From NCBI RefSeq assembly GCF_024580525.1, contig NZ_JANIKQ010000008.1:1-64000 (forward strand): a stretch of 64,000 bases of DNA, in the 5' to 3' direction. The stretch is from Neisseria dentiae (lineage in GTDB: Bacteria > Pseudomonadota > Gammaproteobacteria > Burkholderiales > Neisseriaceae). Below the pieces are notes generated by a model. That model worked only from the letters and a program-made list of their open reading frames with translations, had not been told where the DNA came from and did not search any database. Both the position numbers and the translations under genes were made by a program. This document shows positions 46,237 to 55,780 of the stretch, piece after piece; positions within the stretch are counted from its first letter, which is position 1, and each line of letters opens with the position of its first letter.

Positions 46237-46379
46237 GAGACCTTTGCAAAACCCCCTGATGTGGATGCAGTTCAAGGCGTAGCAGCGCAGCGAGTGCAGA
46301 CATATCAAACAGATAGGCAAGCGAGCGAGCAGCGCACAACGCAGAAATGCACCGCAGATGGGGGTTTTGCAAAGGTCTC
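46237..46379. mobile_element. GAGACCTTTGCAAAA element, copy 3 (143 bp)
   Basis: Ends GAGACCTTTGCAAAACCCCC and GGGGGTTTTGCAAAGGTCTC; interior as in the other copies, with ACATATCAAACAGATAGGC replacing ACATAACATGAAGTTAGGC. It lies upstream of panD. Confidence 0.85.
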
Positions 46380-46465
46380 AAACCGTCTGAAAAAGGCGCT
46401 ATTGTACACCTTTTGCCGCTTTGCCAAGCGTTATCCGCCGGTTTTTGCCGAACCTTACCTGCCGG

Positions 46466-47590
46466 CTACACCCTGCCCAACACCCGGGCAAACGTTTCTA
46501 CCGTGCGGTCGATATTTTGCAGCTTGTCCAAACCGAACAGTCCGAGGCGGAAGGTTTGGAAATCGCTGCGCTCGCCGCATTGCAGCGGCACGCCGGCGGC
46601 AATCTGCATTCCTTGTGCGATAAAGGCTTTGCCGTTTTGGATATCGGGGTTAACCGTGTAGGAAACCACCACTCCGGGGGCTTCGAAACCTGCCGCAGCC
46701 ACGCTGGGATAGCCCGCACCGGCCAGCAGCGCGCGTATTTTCGCGCCCAACTCGGTTTGCGCTGCCTGTAAACGCCCGAAACCGACGGCTTCGGCCTCTT
46801 TCATCACATCGTGCAGCTTCATCAGCGCATCGGTGGGCGGCGTGGCGTGATAGGCATGGCCGCCGTTTTCAAAGGCTTCCATAATTTGCAGCCATTTTTT
46901 CAAATCGAGCGCGAAGCTGTCGGATTCGGTTTGCTGCACCTTTTGGTAAGCCGCGTCGTTCAGCATCACCAAACCGCAGCAGGGCGAGCCGCTCCAGCCT
47001 TTTTGCGGGGCGGAAACCAACACGTCGATGCCGAGTTTTTCCATATCCAACCAAATGCAGCCCGAAGCGATGCCGTCGATGACCAGCAGGCCGCCGACGG
47101 CGTGCACGGCTTCGGCCAGTTGTCGGATATAGCCGTCGGGCAGCATGATGCCCGATGCGGTTTCCACGTGCGGCGCAAACACTACGGCGGGGCGGCAGGC
47201 GGCGATTTCGGCGCACACTTCTTCAATCGGCGCAGGCGCAAACGGGGCTTGCGCTTCGTCGGCCTGGCGGGCGGTGAACACTTTGCTGTCGGCGGCGATG
47301 GTGCCTTTTTCGAGAATCTGCGTCCAGCGGTAACTGAAAAAGCCGTTGCGCACAATCAGGCATTTTTCGCCCCGTGCAAGCTGGCGAGCCACGGCCTCCA
47401 TGCCCGATGTGCCGCTGCCGGGAATCACGGCGGCGTGTTGTGCGCCGTAAACTTTTTTCAACGTGGCCGAAATATAGCGCAAGGCCGTCTGAAATTTTTG
47501 CGACATATGGTTCAGCGCACGGTCGGTGTAAACCACCGAATATTCCAGCAGGCCGTCTGAATCGATTTCGGGGCGGGGCAAAGTGCTCAT
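46466..47590 (-). CDS. Class V PLP aminotransferase (alanine-glyoxylate/serine-pyruvate type)
   Basis: A 374-residue fold-type I PLP enzyme of the class V aminotransferase family. The PLP lysine is in SAPQKGWSGSP, preceded by the Asp of VIDGIASG; the N-terminal ALRYISATLKKVYG and PGSGTSGMEAVARQL are typical of the alanine-glyoxylate/serine-pyruvate group. ATG at 47590 is chosen over an in-frame start 11 codons upstream. The substrate pair is not fixed by sequence; serine, alanine or phosphoserine-like donors are possible. Two hairpins or repeats lie upstream. Confidence 0.85.
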   Translation of the reverse strand: MSTLPRPEIDSDGLLEYSVVYTDRALNHMSQKFQTALRYISATLKKVYGAQHAAVIPGSGTSGMEAVARQLARGEKCLIVRNGFFSYRWTQILEKGTIAADSKVFTARQADEAQAPFAPAPIEEVCAEIAACRPAVVFAPHVETASGIMLPDGYIRQLAEAVHAVGGLLVIDGIASGCIWLDMEKLGIDVLVSAPQKGWSGSPCCGLVMLNDAAYQKVQQTESDSFALDLKKWLQIMEAFENGGHAYHATPPTDALMKLHDVMKEAEAVGFGRLQAAQTELGAKIRALLAGAGYPSVAAAGFEAPGVVVSYTVNPDIQNGKAFIAQGMQIAAGVPLQCGERSDFQTFRLGLFGLDKLQNIDRTVETFARVLGRV

Positions 47591-47686
47591 TATGTTTTTC
47601 TCCTTTGAATTAAAGCCTTGCAAAGGGCTTGAAAGCGGTTTTTGATGTTAGCATTATCAGCGGCGGGTGTAAAAGGTAAAAGGTTA

Positions 47687-47718
47687 GAGGCCGTCTGAAA
47701 ATGTTTTCAGACGGCCTC
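47687..47718. terminator. Uptake-sequence terminator after the DciA-like gene
   Basis: GAGGCCGTCTGAAAA and its complement around a two-base loop, followed by a CGTCATACCCGGGC half-hairpin (47723-47750). Both lie downstream of the minus-strand DciA-like gene. Confidence 0.6.
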
Positions 47719-47722
47719 TATA

Positions 47723-47750
47723 CGTCATACCCGGGCTTGGCCCGAGTATC
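47723..47750. repeat. CGTCATACYCGGG hairpin repeat
   Basis: CGTCATACCCGGGCTTGGCC pairs internally with CCCGAGTAT; a decayed right half (CCTAACCCGAATATTC) follows at 47780-47796. Same family as 24026-24056. Confidence 0.55.
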
Positions 47751-47793
47751 TTGCGTTTCAACAACATGAAATACACAGGCCTAACCCGAATAT

Positions 47794-48216
47794 TCAGCCT
47801 TTCCCGTGCTTTTCCGCCAACCTTTGCAGCGCTTGCGCCAGCTCGGGGTGGTGCTGCAACTGCCCGGCGGTGTGCCTGAAGCCCTCCAGCGCGGCATCGC
47901 TCATTTTCAGGCTGTTAACGCGGGGCGTTTGCGGCGGCTTGGGCAAAACCTTCACGCGCACACCGGCGATGTCGGGGTGCAGCGCCTGCAAACGCGGCAA
48001 CAGGCCAGGGGCAATCATGCGCAGGCGCGAAGAAACCATATTGTTGTCGGCCAGCACAACCAATACGCCGTTTTCCACACAGGCCGTCTGAAAATGCGCG
48101 CGCAGGTTGGCGGGCATCATCTGCTTGACTTGGGCATCCAGCCTGCGCCATTGCTGCGAACGCTGCAACAGGGCCAGCAAGTGCCCGTCGCGCCCGCCTA
48201 ACCGGTTCAAATCCAT
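47794..48216 (-). CDS. DciA-like DUF721 protein
   Basis: A 140-residue DUF721/DciA-family protein. DciA proteins load the replicative helicase DnaB in bacteria without DnaC; the KH-like domain is the central ANLRAHFQTACVENGVLVVLADN region. AAGGTGG lies five bases before the ATG at 48216, preferred over GTG at 48225. It is divergent from secA, a common neisserial and proteobacterial arrangement for DUF721 genes. Function is inferred from the family. Confidence 0.75.
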   Translation of the reverse strand: MDLNRLGGRDGHLLALLQRSQQWRRLDAQVKQMMPANLRAHFQTACVENGVLVVLADNNMVSSRLRMIAPGLLPRLQALHPDIAGVRVKVLPKPPQTPRVNSLKMSDAALEGFRHTAGQLQHHPELAQALQRLAEKHGKG

Positions 48217-48561
48217 GATAACCACCTTGAGTGTTGTTTTGGTAAAAGCTGCCGAACATATTCCGCTACGCTCATTTTTTCAGGCATTTTATGCCATCCG
48301 CAGCCGATTTGAAGCATAACACCCGCCAGACCAACCAACAATTTCAGAAAAGTTTGGCAGAAAAAAGCGGCGGCAAAACCGCAACGCAGCATTTTCAAAA
48401 CCGCCCTTAAAGTAAAGGGAAGTTGAAATTTGGTCAAACTGCCGCTATTTCAGACGGCATTGTAACCCTGCCAAACGGCTTGTGTTAAAATTCAGGTTTG
48501 ATTTTATGACCCGTCTGTTTCAGCCGGAATGCCGCAAACGCATTCCGCCACAGGAAATTTC
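48217..48561. other. Divergent region upstream of secA
   Basis: A 345-bp gap. On the minus strand a short open frame (48207-48437) ends just inside the DciA-like gene, but it has no family support. For secA, TGTGTTAAAATTC near 48482 resembles an extended -10. Nothing else is evident. Confidence 0.4.
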
Positions 48562-51318
48562 ATGCTTACCAACTTAGCCAAAAAAGTATTTGGCAGCCGC
48601 AACGACCGCCTGCTCAAACAATACCGCAAAACCGTCGCCAAAATCAACGAATTAGAGCCGCAAATGCAGGCTTTGAGCGATGAAGAACTGCAAGCCAAAA
48701 CCCCCGAGTTCAAACAGCGCCTCACCGAAGGCGCAAGCTTAAACGACATTCTGCCCGAAGCTTTCGCCGTTTGCCGCGAAGCCGGCCGCCGCGTGCTGAA
48801 CATGCGCCATTTCGACGTGCAACTCATCGGCGGCATGGTATTGCACGACGGCAATATCGCCGAAATGCGCACCGGCGAAGGCAAAACGCTGGTCGCCACC
48901 CTGCCTGTTTACCTTAATGCGCTGGCGGGCAAAGGCGTGCATGTGGTTACCGTCAACGATTATCTGGCCGCGCGCGATGCGGGCATTATGGAGCCGCTGT
49001 ATAACTTCCTCGGCCTGACCGTGGGCGTGATCGTGAGCGATATGCAGCCTTTCTACCGCCAAACCGCCTACAACGCCGACATCACCTACGGCACCAACAA
49101 CGAATTCGGCTTCGACTACCTGCGCGACAACATGGTAACCGACCAATACGACAAAGTGCAGCGCGATTTGAATTTCGCCGTGGTCGATGAAGTCGATTCG
49201 ATTCTGATCGACGAAGCGCGCACTCCGCTGATTATTTCCGGCCAGGCCGACGACAACGTGCAGCTCTACCAAGTGATGGACAAAGTGCCCGCACGCCTTA
49301 TCCGCCAAGAAACCGAAGAAGGCGCGGGCGATTATTGGGTCGACGAAAAAGCCCATCAGGTGATTTTGAGCGAATCCGGCCACGAACACGCCGAAGAAAT
49401 TCTGGCTGACATGGGCCTGCTGCAAGAGGGCGATTCACTCTATTCGGCCGCCAACATCATGCTGATGCACCATCTGATGGCCGCATTGCGCGCCCATACC
49501 CTGTTTCACAAAGACCAACACTATGTGATTCAGGAAGGCGAAATCGTGATTGTCGACGAATTCACAGGCCGTCTGATGGCGGGCCGCCGCTGGTCGGAAG
49601 GCCTGCACCAGGCCGTGGAAGCCAAAGAAGGCGTCGAAATCAAACGCGAAAACCAAACGCTGGCGTCAATCACCTTCCAAAACTACTTCCGTCTGTATAA
49701 AAAACTCGCCGGCATGACCGGCACAGCCGACACCGAAGCCTTTGAGTTCCAAAGCATTTACGGCTTGGAAACCGTGATTATCCCTACCAACCGCCCGATG
49801 CAGCGCAAAGACTTCAACGACCAAATCTTCCGCACCGCCGAAGAAAAATACGAAGCCGTCGTCAACGACATCCAAGCCTGTTTCGACAAAGGCCAGCCCG
49901 TGTTGGTGGGCACCACCAGCATCGAAAACTCGGAGCTGGTGTCGCGCCTGCTCACCCAAGCCGGCCTGCCGCACAACGTGCTCAATGCCAAAGAACACGA
50001 ACGCGAAGCCCTGATTGTGGCGCAGGCGGGCAAACCCAGCATGATTACCGTGGCCACCAACATGGCCGGCCGCGGCACCGACATCGTTTTGGGCGGCAAC
50101 GTCAAACACCAGAGCGACGCCATCCGCGCTGACGAAACCCTGAGCGACGAAGAAAAGCAAGACCGCATCTCCAAACTCGAAAACAGTTGGGAAGCCGACC
50201 ACCAGCGCGTTATCAACGCCGGCGGCCTGCACATTATCGGCACCGAGCGCCACGAAAGCCGCCGCATCGACAACCAGTTGCGCGGCCGTGCGGGGCGTCA
50301 GGGCGACCCTGGTTCCAGCCGTTTCTACCTCTCGTTTGAAGACCCGCTCCTGCGCCTGTTCGCCCTCGACCGCGCCGCCGCCATCCTCAACCGCCTTGCG
50401 CCCGAGCGCGGCGTCGCCATCGAACACGGCATGCTCACCCGCCAAATCGAAGGCGCGCAACGCAAAGTGGAAGGCCGCAACTTCGATATGCGCAAACAGG
50501 TTTTGGAATACGACGACGTCGCCAACGACCAGCGCAAAGTGATTTACCACTACCGTAACGAAATCCTCACCAACCAAGACGTGAGCGATTTGGCCAAGAG
50601 CATCCGCGAAGAAGTTATCGGCGATTTGGTCGACATCCACATGCCGCCCGACAGCATGGAAGAGCAATGGGACCTGCCCGCGCTCGAATCCCAACTGGCA
50701 GGCGAATTCCGCGTTCATGCCGATGTGCGCGGCTGGCTGAAGGAAAACAACACGCTCGACAACCAAGACGTTAAAGAGCGCCTGATTGCCCAAGTGGAAC
50801 AAGAATACGCCGACAAAACCGAGCTGGTCGGCAAACAAAACATGACCAACTTCGAACGCAACGTATTGCTGCAAGTTATCGACAACAACTGGCGCGAACA
50901 CCTCGCCGCCATGGACTACCTGCGTCAGGGCATCCACCTGCGCAGCTACGCCCAGAAAAACCCCAAACAGGAATACAAGCGCGAAGCCTTCATCATGTTC
51001 CAGCATCTGTGGAACGGCATCAAACAAAACGTCGCCTCATTGCTGACTTCGGTGCAGATCGAACAGGCCGACGATATGATTGCCGACAGCGAGCCGCAAG
51101 AACCCGCCGCCGTGCAGGCCATCCACTCCGGCGCCCCCGCCATGGAAGACGTGTTGGGCGAATCGCGCGATAATCTTGCCACCGAAGCTTTCGACCCCAC
51201 CGGCAACGACTTCAGCCCCGAAACGCTTGCCAAACAAGGCCACGTCGTCCACCGCAACGACCTCTGCCCCTGCGGCAGCGGCCTGAAATACAAGCATTGC
51301 CACGGCAAATTGAGCTAA
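48562..51318 (+). CDS. secA: Protein translocase ATPase SecA
   Basis: The ATPase motor of the Sec export pathway. NBD1 Walker A is [18 protein letters not shown]-like [15 protein letters not shown] follows, NBD2 has [15 protein letters not shown] and the [26 protein letters not shown] segment. The C-terminal SEC-C zinc motif [14 protein letters not shown], which binds SecB, is intact. Length 918 (901 in E. coli). CAGGAAA precedes the ATG at 48562. A uptake sequence is in frame near 49568 (FTGRLMAG). Confidence 0.98.
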   Translation: MLTNLAKKVFGSRNDRLLKQYRKTVAKINELEPQMQALSDEELQAKTPEFKQRLTEGASLNDILPEAFAVCREAGRRVLNMRHFDVQLIGGMVLHDGNIAEMRTGEGKTLVATLPVYLNALAGKGVHVVTVNDYLAARDAGIMEPLYNFLGLTVGVIVSDMQPFYRQTAYNADITYGTNNEFGFDYLRDNMVTDQYDKVQRDLNFAVVDEVDSILIDEARTPLIISGQADDNVQLYQVMDKVPARLIRQETEEGAGDYWVDEKAHQVILSESGHEHAEEILADMGLLQEGDSLYSAANIMLMHHLMAALRAHTLFHKDQHYVIQEGEIVIVDEFTGRLMAGRRWSEGLHQAVEAKEGVEIKRENQTLASITFQNYFRLYKKLAGMTGTADTEAFEFQSIYGLETVIIPTNRPMQRKDFNDQIFRTAEEKYEAVVNDIQACFDKGQPVLVGTTSIENSELVSRLLTQAGLPHNVLNAKEHEREALIVAQAGKPSMITVATNMAGRGTDIVLGGNVKHQSDAIRADETLSDEEKQDRISKLENSWEADHQRVINAGGLHIIGTERHESRRIDNQLRGRAGRQGDPGSSRFYLSFEDPLLRLFALDRAAAILNRLAPERGVAIEHGMLTRQIEGAQRKVEGRNFDMRKQVLEYDDVANDQRKVIYHYRNEILTNQDVSDLAKSIREEVIGDLVDIHMPPDSMEEQWDLPALESQLAGEFRVHADVRGWLKENNTLDNQDVKERLIAQVEQEYADKTELVGKQNMTNFERNVLLQVIDNNWREHLAAMDYLRQGIHLRSYAQKNPKQEYKREAFIMFQHLWNGIKQNVASLLTSVQIEQADDMIADSEPQEPAAVQAIHSGAPAMEDVLGESRDNLATEAFDPTGNDFSPETLAKQGHVVHRNDLCPCGSGLKYKHCHGKLS

Positions 51319-51331
51319 TCACTTCCAACAT

Positions 51332-51362
51332 AAAAACCTGCTTCATTGAAGCAGGTTTTTCT
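51332..51362 (+). terminator. Rho-independent terminator of secA
   Basis: AAAAACCTGCTTC pairs with GAAGCAGGTTTTT around a short loop, 15 bases after the secA stop. Confidence 0.85.
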
Positions 51363-51430
51363 TATGGCAGATGGAGTTGATTAAGGTTGCTGGAGGTTTT
51401 GCAGAATCTTTGCAGAATCTATTGAGGCCG

Positions 51431-51612
51431 AGCCCTTTGCAACATCCCTTGAAGGCCGTCTGAAACGCCATTTTTCGTCATTCCCGCGTAGGCGGGAATC
51501 CGGCCTTTTAAAATACTGATACTGGATTTCAATGGCTTGTGAAAATTTCACTACGGGAATGACGGGATTTTAAGCATTTCAGACGGCCTTCAAGAGATTT
51601 TGCAAAGGTCTC
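51431..51612. repeat. dRS3 composite, partly decayed
   Basis: Left end AGCCCTTTGCAACATCC, opposed uptake sequences, one intact dRS3 (51480-51499), a decayed second (CTACGGGAATGACGG) and right end TTTTGCAAAGGTCTC. Same order as 36455-36649. Confidence 0.75.
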
Positions 51613-51655
51613 GGGCCGTCTGAAAAATCAAAACACTTGTTTTTTCAGACGGCCT
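51613..51655. terminator. Paired uptake-sequence hairpin
   Basis: GGCCGTCTGAAAAA and TTTTTTCAGACGGCC with a ~14-base loop between secA and the M23 gene. Confidence 0.5.
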
Positions 51656-51668
51656 CAGTCCATAAAAA

Positions 51669-51698
51669 ACAACCGCCCGTTTATAACAACGGGCGGTT
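51669..51698 (-). terminator. Rho-independent terminator of the M23 peptidase gene
   Basis: AACCGCCCGTT pairs with AACGGGCGGTT around a six-base loop; on the minus strand a T run follows. It starts 15 bases beyond the stop codon. Confidence 0.8.
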
Positions 51699-51713
51699 TT
51701 CTCTAAGCAAACA

Positions 51714-54434
51714 TCAATCTAACTGCGTTACTGTTACCGGCAGATTGCGCACCGCAGCCATGGTTGCAGTATGCGCCTGTTGCTGCCTGCGGAACTCGGC
51801 CATATTGGTGGGCGTGAGTTTCGGTGTCGGCAGAGCGATGGCCGTCGGGTTCATATGCTGGCCGTTTTTACGCACTTCATAGTGCAGGTGCGGGCCGGTC
51901 GAGCGGCCGGTGCTGCCCACATAACCGATTACGTCACCGGCTTTAACCTGACCGCCGGCCGATGAGAATGCGCTCATATGGGCATACAGGGTTTCGATAC
52001 CGTTGCTGTGTTGCAGAATCACGGTATTGCCGTAACCGCCCTGCCAGCCTTTAAACGTCAGCACACCGTCGGCAGTAGCGCGGATGGGCGTGCCTGTGGG
52101 TGCGGCATAATCAATGCCCGTGTGCATTTTCACGGTGCGTAAAACGGGGTGGATGCGCACACCGTAGGGGGATGAAACGCGCATATAGTCAACCGGCTTC
52201 ACGTTAAAACCTTCGTGCAAACGCAGCGATTTGCCGTTTTGGTCGTAATAGCTGCCGCTCTCTTCATCGCCCTTACCTTGGCTGTAATAATAAGCCTGAT
52301 AGGTTTTACCGTCTTTCACCACTTCGGCAGCCAAAATATCGCCGGTTGCCATTTCCTGACCGCGGAAATACATACTGTTATACAGCAGGCGGATGGAATC
52401 ACCGCTGGTGAGTTCGTCGACATTAACAATATCGTGGAAAATCTCGTTCAGCGATTCCCGCACTTCAACCGGCACGCCGGCCTGCGCCATCGCACCGCGT
52501 GCGGAAGTACGCACCTGCACGGCCCGCAGGGTGGGCATGGTTTCCATTTCAACGGCGGAAGTGGAAGTACGCCATTTGCCGTTTACTTTTTCCAAAGCCA
52601 CCAAGTCGCGGAAACCGTTGTCGTCGTCGTTAAAGAACTGCACGTCGGTGATATTGCCCGAAGCATCGAAGCGCACGTTTACTGATTGGCCTGCACGCAG
52701 CTGAATCATGCTGCGGTCAACCGAATTGCGCGCCAGCACTTCGCGGATTTCCTCGTCCGACACGCCCATGCGCTGCAACACATCAGTGAGCGAATCGCCC
52801 GGCTCCACCGCTTCCTGCGCCCAATAACTGCCTTGGAACGTGCCGCTTTCCACATAAACGGCCGGCAACTCTTCCATCACCCGCTCCGTGCGGTAAAGCT
52901 CCGGCTGGGGCTGCGGATCGGTTACGGCATACGCGGCCACCACACCGGAAACGGGCAGCAGCACGCCCAAAATCGACCAGCGGACAGGTTTGTTTTGCCA
53001 AAAACGACCCACCGCCGCCACGGCAGGCACGCCGGAAATGGCTGATACTGCCGCACGGATGGGTTTGACTGCGGTTTTAAATGCCGCCTGGGATTGGGTA
53101 ACTTTCGGCACCGAAATCTTGGGCATACTGATTTTGGGCATGGAAATTTTCGGCAGTTTCGGCAAAGCAATCTTGCCGCGCGGCGCACCGGCAGCCGCTT
53201 CCTGACCTGCCGCATAAGCGGCAGCGGCAACGGCCAGTTTTTCTGCCGCACGCTCCGAAACAGAAAGGGCTTCGGATTCGGCAACGGGTTGCGCCGCTTC
53301 AAGCGCAGCAACAGCAGGCTGTTCTTCGGTTTCCGCAACGGAAGCAACAGCAGCTTGTTCCACTTCTGCCGCAACAGCCTCAACCGCCTCGGGTTGCACC
53401 GCTTCAAGCTCAGCAACAGCAGGCTGTTCTTCGGTTTCTGCAACGGAAGCCACGGCAGCTTGTTCCGCTTCCGCCGCAACAGCCTCAACCACCTCGGGCT
53501 GCACCGCTTCAAGCTCAGCAACAGCAGGCTGTTCTTCGGTTTCTGCAACGGAAGCCACGGCAGCTTGTTCCGCTTCCGCCGCAACAGCCTCAACCACCTC
53601 GGGCTGCACCGCTTCAAGCGCAGCAACAGCAGGCTGTTCTTCGGTTTCTGCAACGGAAGCCACGGCAACTTGTTCCGTCTCTGCGACAACAGTTTCAACC
53701 GCTTCGGCTTCCACCACTTCCGCCACAGAAGCAACGGCGGCTTGCTCCATTTCTGCCGCAACGGTTTCAACAACCGGCACATTGGTTTCTGCAACGGTTT
53801 CGGCTATATCTACCGTTTCAAACGTTTCAAAGGCCGTCTGAACGGTTTGCTCCGCTACATTTTCAGTTTCTGCAACCGCAACGGGTTCCGGCGTAACTTG
53901 TGCCTTCTGCTTGATAAACAGCGAAGGCTTCACATTGATGGCGGGTTTAAACAAGCCCGACAAAGGTTTGTTGGCGGTGATTTTCGCCGTCGCCACCATT
54001 TTTTTGGCAGCCGTAACGGCAACGGTTTCAGGCTGCGTTCCGGCCACGGCCTCCGCCGCAACGGCAACTTCCGGCGCGGCTTGTGCGGCAGGTTCTTCAT
54101 GACGGGCAGCCACAGGTTTCACCAACACAGGCTCAACCGGCACCGATTTCATTGCAAACGGCGTGGTCATCATCGGTTCGGCGGCCAACAGCGCAGGCTC
54201 TACCACCGGGCTGACCAAATTGGGCGCATCCTCAAACAGGGCGGCTGCCGCTGTTTCGCGCGCAGACGCGGGCGCGGTAGTGTTTTCTACGGGCGCAACC
54301 GTGCGCTCCGGTTCGGTGTGTGCACGCTGAACGGGTTCGGGTTCGATGGGGCGCGCAACAGGCGCGGCAGGTTCTGCCTTAGCCTCGTCGCTTTGCGCCA
54401 ACGATTTTAAAAACATACTCAGGGGCTTTGTCAT
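51714..54434 (-). CDS. M23-family metallopeptidase with long repeat-rich N-terminus
   Basis: A 906-residue membrane-anchored peptidoglycan hydrolase. Residues ~1-480 are an Ala/Glu/Val/Pro-rich low-complexity arm, including four 35-residue repeats (246-383) and short SMPKI repeats (~430-443). One transmembrane helix follows (~484-505, SILGVLLPVSGVVAAYAV). The periplasmic part has a LysM/OapA-like segment (~535-585, VEPGDSLTDVLQRMGV) and the M23 domain (~765-885) with zinc ligands in HTGIDYAAP and HLHYEV. The neisserial relative (NMB0315/NGO1686, a DD-carboxypeptidase/endopeptidase) is ~430 residues, so the arm roughly doubles the size. The arm should be cytosolic. Function in cell-wall remodelling is inferred from the family. 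Confidence 0.9.
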   Translation of the reverse strand: MTKPLSMFLKSLAQSDEAKAEPAAPVARPIEPEPVQRAHTEPERTVAPVENTTAPASARETAAAALFEDAPNLVSPVVEPALLAAEPMMTTPFAMKSVPVEPVLVKPVAARHEEPAAQAAPEVAVAAEAVAGTQPETVAVTAAKKMVATAKITANKPLSGLFKPAINVKPSLFIKQKAQVTPEPVAVAETENVAEQTVQTAFETFETVDIAETVAETNVPVVETVAAEMEQAAVASVAEVVEAEAVETVVAETEQVAVASVAETEEQPAVAALEAVQPEVVEAVAAEAEQAAVASVAETEEQPAVAELEAVQPEVVEAVAAEAEQAAVASVAETEEQPAVAELEAVQPEAVEAVAAEVEQAAVASVAETEEQPAVAALEAAQPVAESEALSVSERAAEKLAVAAAAYAAGQEAAAGAPRGKIALPKLPKISMPKISMPKISVPKVTQSQAAFKTAVKPIRAAVSAISGVPAVAAVGRFWQNKPVRWSILGVLLPVSGVVAAYAVTDPQPQPELYRTERVMEELPAVYVESGTFQGSYWAQEAVEPGDSLTDVLQRMGVSDEEIREVLARNSVDRSMIQLRAGQSVNVRFDASGNITDVQFFNDDDNGFRDLVALEKVNGKWRTSTSAVEMETMPTLRAVQVRTSARGAMAQAGVPVEVRESLNEIFHDIVNVDELTSGDSIRLLYNSMYFRGQEMATGDILAAEVVKDGKTYQAYYYSQGKGDEESGSYYDQNGKSLRLHEGFNVKPVDYMRVSSPYGVRIHPVLRTVKMHTGIDYAAPTGTPIRATADGVLTFKGWQGGYGNTVILQHSNGIETLYAHMSAFSSAGGQVKAGDVIGYVGSTGRSTGPHLHYEVRKNGQHMNPTAIALPTPKLTPTNMAEFRRQQQAHTATMAAVRNLPVTVTQLD
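53280..53699 (-). repeat. Four 105-bp tandem repeats in the M23 gene
   Basis: Four in-frame units of 105 bp encode a 35-residue Val/Glu/Ala-rich motif starting VEAVAAEAEQAAVASVAETE. The two central units are almost identical; the outer ones diverge. A degenerate half-unit lies upstream (residues 222-241). Near identity allows copy-number change by recombination. Confidence 0.85.
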
Positions 54435-54640
54435 ATCAGGCCTCTTATCTTGCTTGTGCGGCGGGATTTTCCGCCATTATTCTGCTACTGCGTTGATTTT
54501 CACAAAATTTATATCTTTTCGGTTCACCTAAAGTGTACCACAAAACCGCCTCCCCTGCTTTAAGGGGAAGTTTCGCTGCGTGAAAAATCCGCACAATAGC
54601 GTAAAATATGTATAGTTTTTTTATCTACACATATCCTCCC

Positions 54641-55630
54641 ATGTATCTTACTTTAGCCCTCCCGGCCCTGAACCGCAACACTTCCGACACCCTGCCCGAA
54701 ACCGTTTTGCCCTCGCTCAATAAAATGATGCGTTTCGGTGTGCATACTGCAACACCTGCGCGGCCGTCTGAATTTTACGGCCGTTTTTTGTGGCGCGGCA
54801 GCCTGCTGGAAAACGCCAAATCGGCTTTGGGCATAGGCTCCGACCGTGCGGCGGTGTTTGCCAGCCCGGTTTGGCAGCAGATGGGGATGCACCATATGGA
54901 TATGCTCGGTGGCGGCGATATTCAAATTCAGGCACACGAAGCCGAAACACTCTGCCGCGGCCTGAACGGTTTTCTGCAAGACGACGGCTGGCACTTCAGC
55001 CCGCTGCGCCCCGATTTGTGGCTGGTGCTCCTGCCCGAACAGCCAAACTGGCAGGCTGCGCCGGTTTTAGACGTGCTCGGCAGAATCGACGGCTCAATCC
55101 GCGCAGAAGGCGCCGGCAGCCGCGCATGGCTGCAAAAGCAAACCGAAATCCAGATGTGGCTGCACGCCCACCCGATTAACGCCGAACGCGCCGCCGCGCA
55201 GGCGCCCGCCGTTAACGGCGTGTGGCTGTGGCGGGATATGGCGGGCGGCCAAAGCGGCGAACCTTTCTTAGGCAGCAGCAGCCCGTGGGCGCAGTTTTAT
55301 CCGGGCAGCCGCACCGATGCGCCTTATGATTTCGACGCTTGGATGGAAATGGTGCGCGAACACGGCCGCCCCGTTTCAGACGGCCTGCTGTTTTTAGACG
55401 ACTTGGCCGTTACCCTGCACACCGACGATGTGTGGGCATATAAAGATATTTTGGAAAGCTGGGAACAACGCTGGTTCGCCCCGTTGTGGCAGGCTTTGCA
55501 GCAAGGCCGTCTGAACGGCCTCACCATCGCCACCGATGGCGGACAGGGCGGCAGCCTCACGCTCAAACCCAAGTCGGCGCGGGCGTTTTGGAAGAAAAAG
55601 AAAGTGTTTGCGGGAAACTTGGGCGGCTAG
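54641..55630 (+). CDS. Conserved RpfE / phosphoglycerate-mutase-like protein
   Basis: A 329-residue conserved beta/gammaproteobacterial protein, of the kind annotated as RpfE-like or putative cofactor-independent phosphoglycerate mutase. I see LALPALNRN at the start, a central acidic WHFSPLRPDLWLVLLPEQPNW, WLWRDMAGGQ (Trp-Arg-Asp) and a basic C-terminus FWKKKKVFAG. No clear catalytic metal set can be named from sequence alone. An in-frame ATG 11 codons upstream exists; the ATG at 54641 is closer to the conserved start. It is divergent from the M23 gene. Confidence 0.6.
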   Translation: MYLTLALPALNRNTSDTLPETVLPSLNKMMRFGVHTATPARPSEFYGRFLWRGSLLENAKSALGIGSDRAAVFASPVWQQMGMHHMDMLGGGDIQIQAHEAETLCRGLNGFLQDDGWHFSPLRPDLWLVLLPEQPNWQAAPVLDVLGRIDGSIRAEGAGSRAWLQKQTEIQMWLHAHPINAERAAAQAPAVNGVWLWRDMAGGQSGEPFLGSSSPWAQFYPGSRTDAPYDFDAWMEMVREHGRPVSDGLLFLDDLAVTLHTDDVWAYKDILESWEQRWFAPLWQALQQGRLNGLTIATDGGQGGSLTLKPKSARAFWKKKKVFAGNLGG

Positions 55631-55651
55631 GCCGTCTGAAATATCCCACTC

Positions 55652-55738
55652 CATCATACTCGGGCTTGACCCGAGTATCCCGTCTTATTTAGAAGTTATT
55701 AAAAACAAAAAGATACTCGGGTCAAGCCCGAGTATGAC
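55652..55738. repeat. CRTCATACTCGGG hairpin-pair repeat
   Basis: Left hairpin ATCATACTCGGGCTTGACCC and right hairpin ACTCGGGTCAAGCCCGAGT flank ~25 bp of AT-rich DNA. Best-preserved pair with 1666-1744. It lies between convergent genes. Confidence 0.75.
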
Positions 55739-55780
55739 AAAAATTCTTTAAAAGCCCGCGCGGGCTTTGCAAAACGCTTT

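Larger units (their letters stand above)
51319..51713. other. Gene-free stretch: terminators and repeat composite
   Basis: Between convergent secA and the M23 gene. It holds the secA terminator, a dRS3 composite, an uptake-sequence hairpin and the M23 terminator. No gene is supported. Confidence 0.7.

Noticed and set aside
48207-48437. Short minus-strand frame ending inside the start of the DciA-like gene
   Set aside because: No family match, weak initiation context and a position in the secA/dciA promoter gap. A leader peptide cannot be excluded but has no support.
49666-51027. 453-codon open frame antisense to secA
   Set aside because: A shadow of secA codon bias with no recognisable domain.
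53280-53699. Regular ~105-bp repeats considered as a CRISPR array
   Set aside because: The repeats are contiguous, in frame and coding, with no unique spacers and no cas genes nearby.
52922-53794. 290-codon overlapping frame on the same strand as the M23 gene
   Set aside because: A frame-shifted reading of the tandem repeats, with a Leu/Lys/Arg-rich product lacking any domain.
53094-54410. 438-codon open frame antisense to the repeat-rich arm of the M23 gene
   Set aside because: Its Asn/Arg/Phe/Gly-rich product mirrors the Val/Glu/Ala repeats. The M23 frame continues into a valid membrane helix and peptidase domain, so that strand is the real one.
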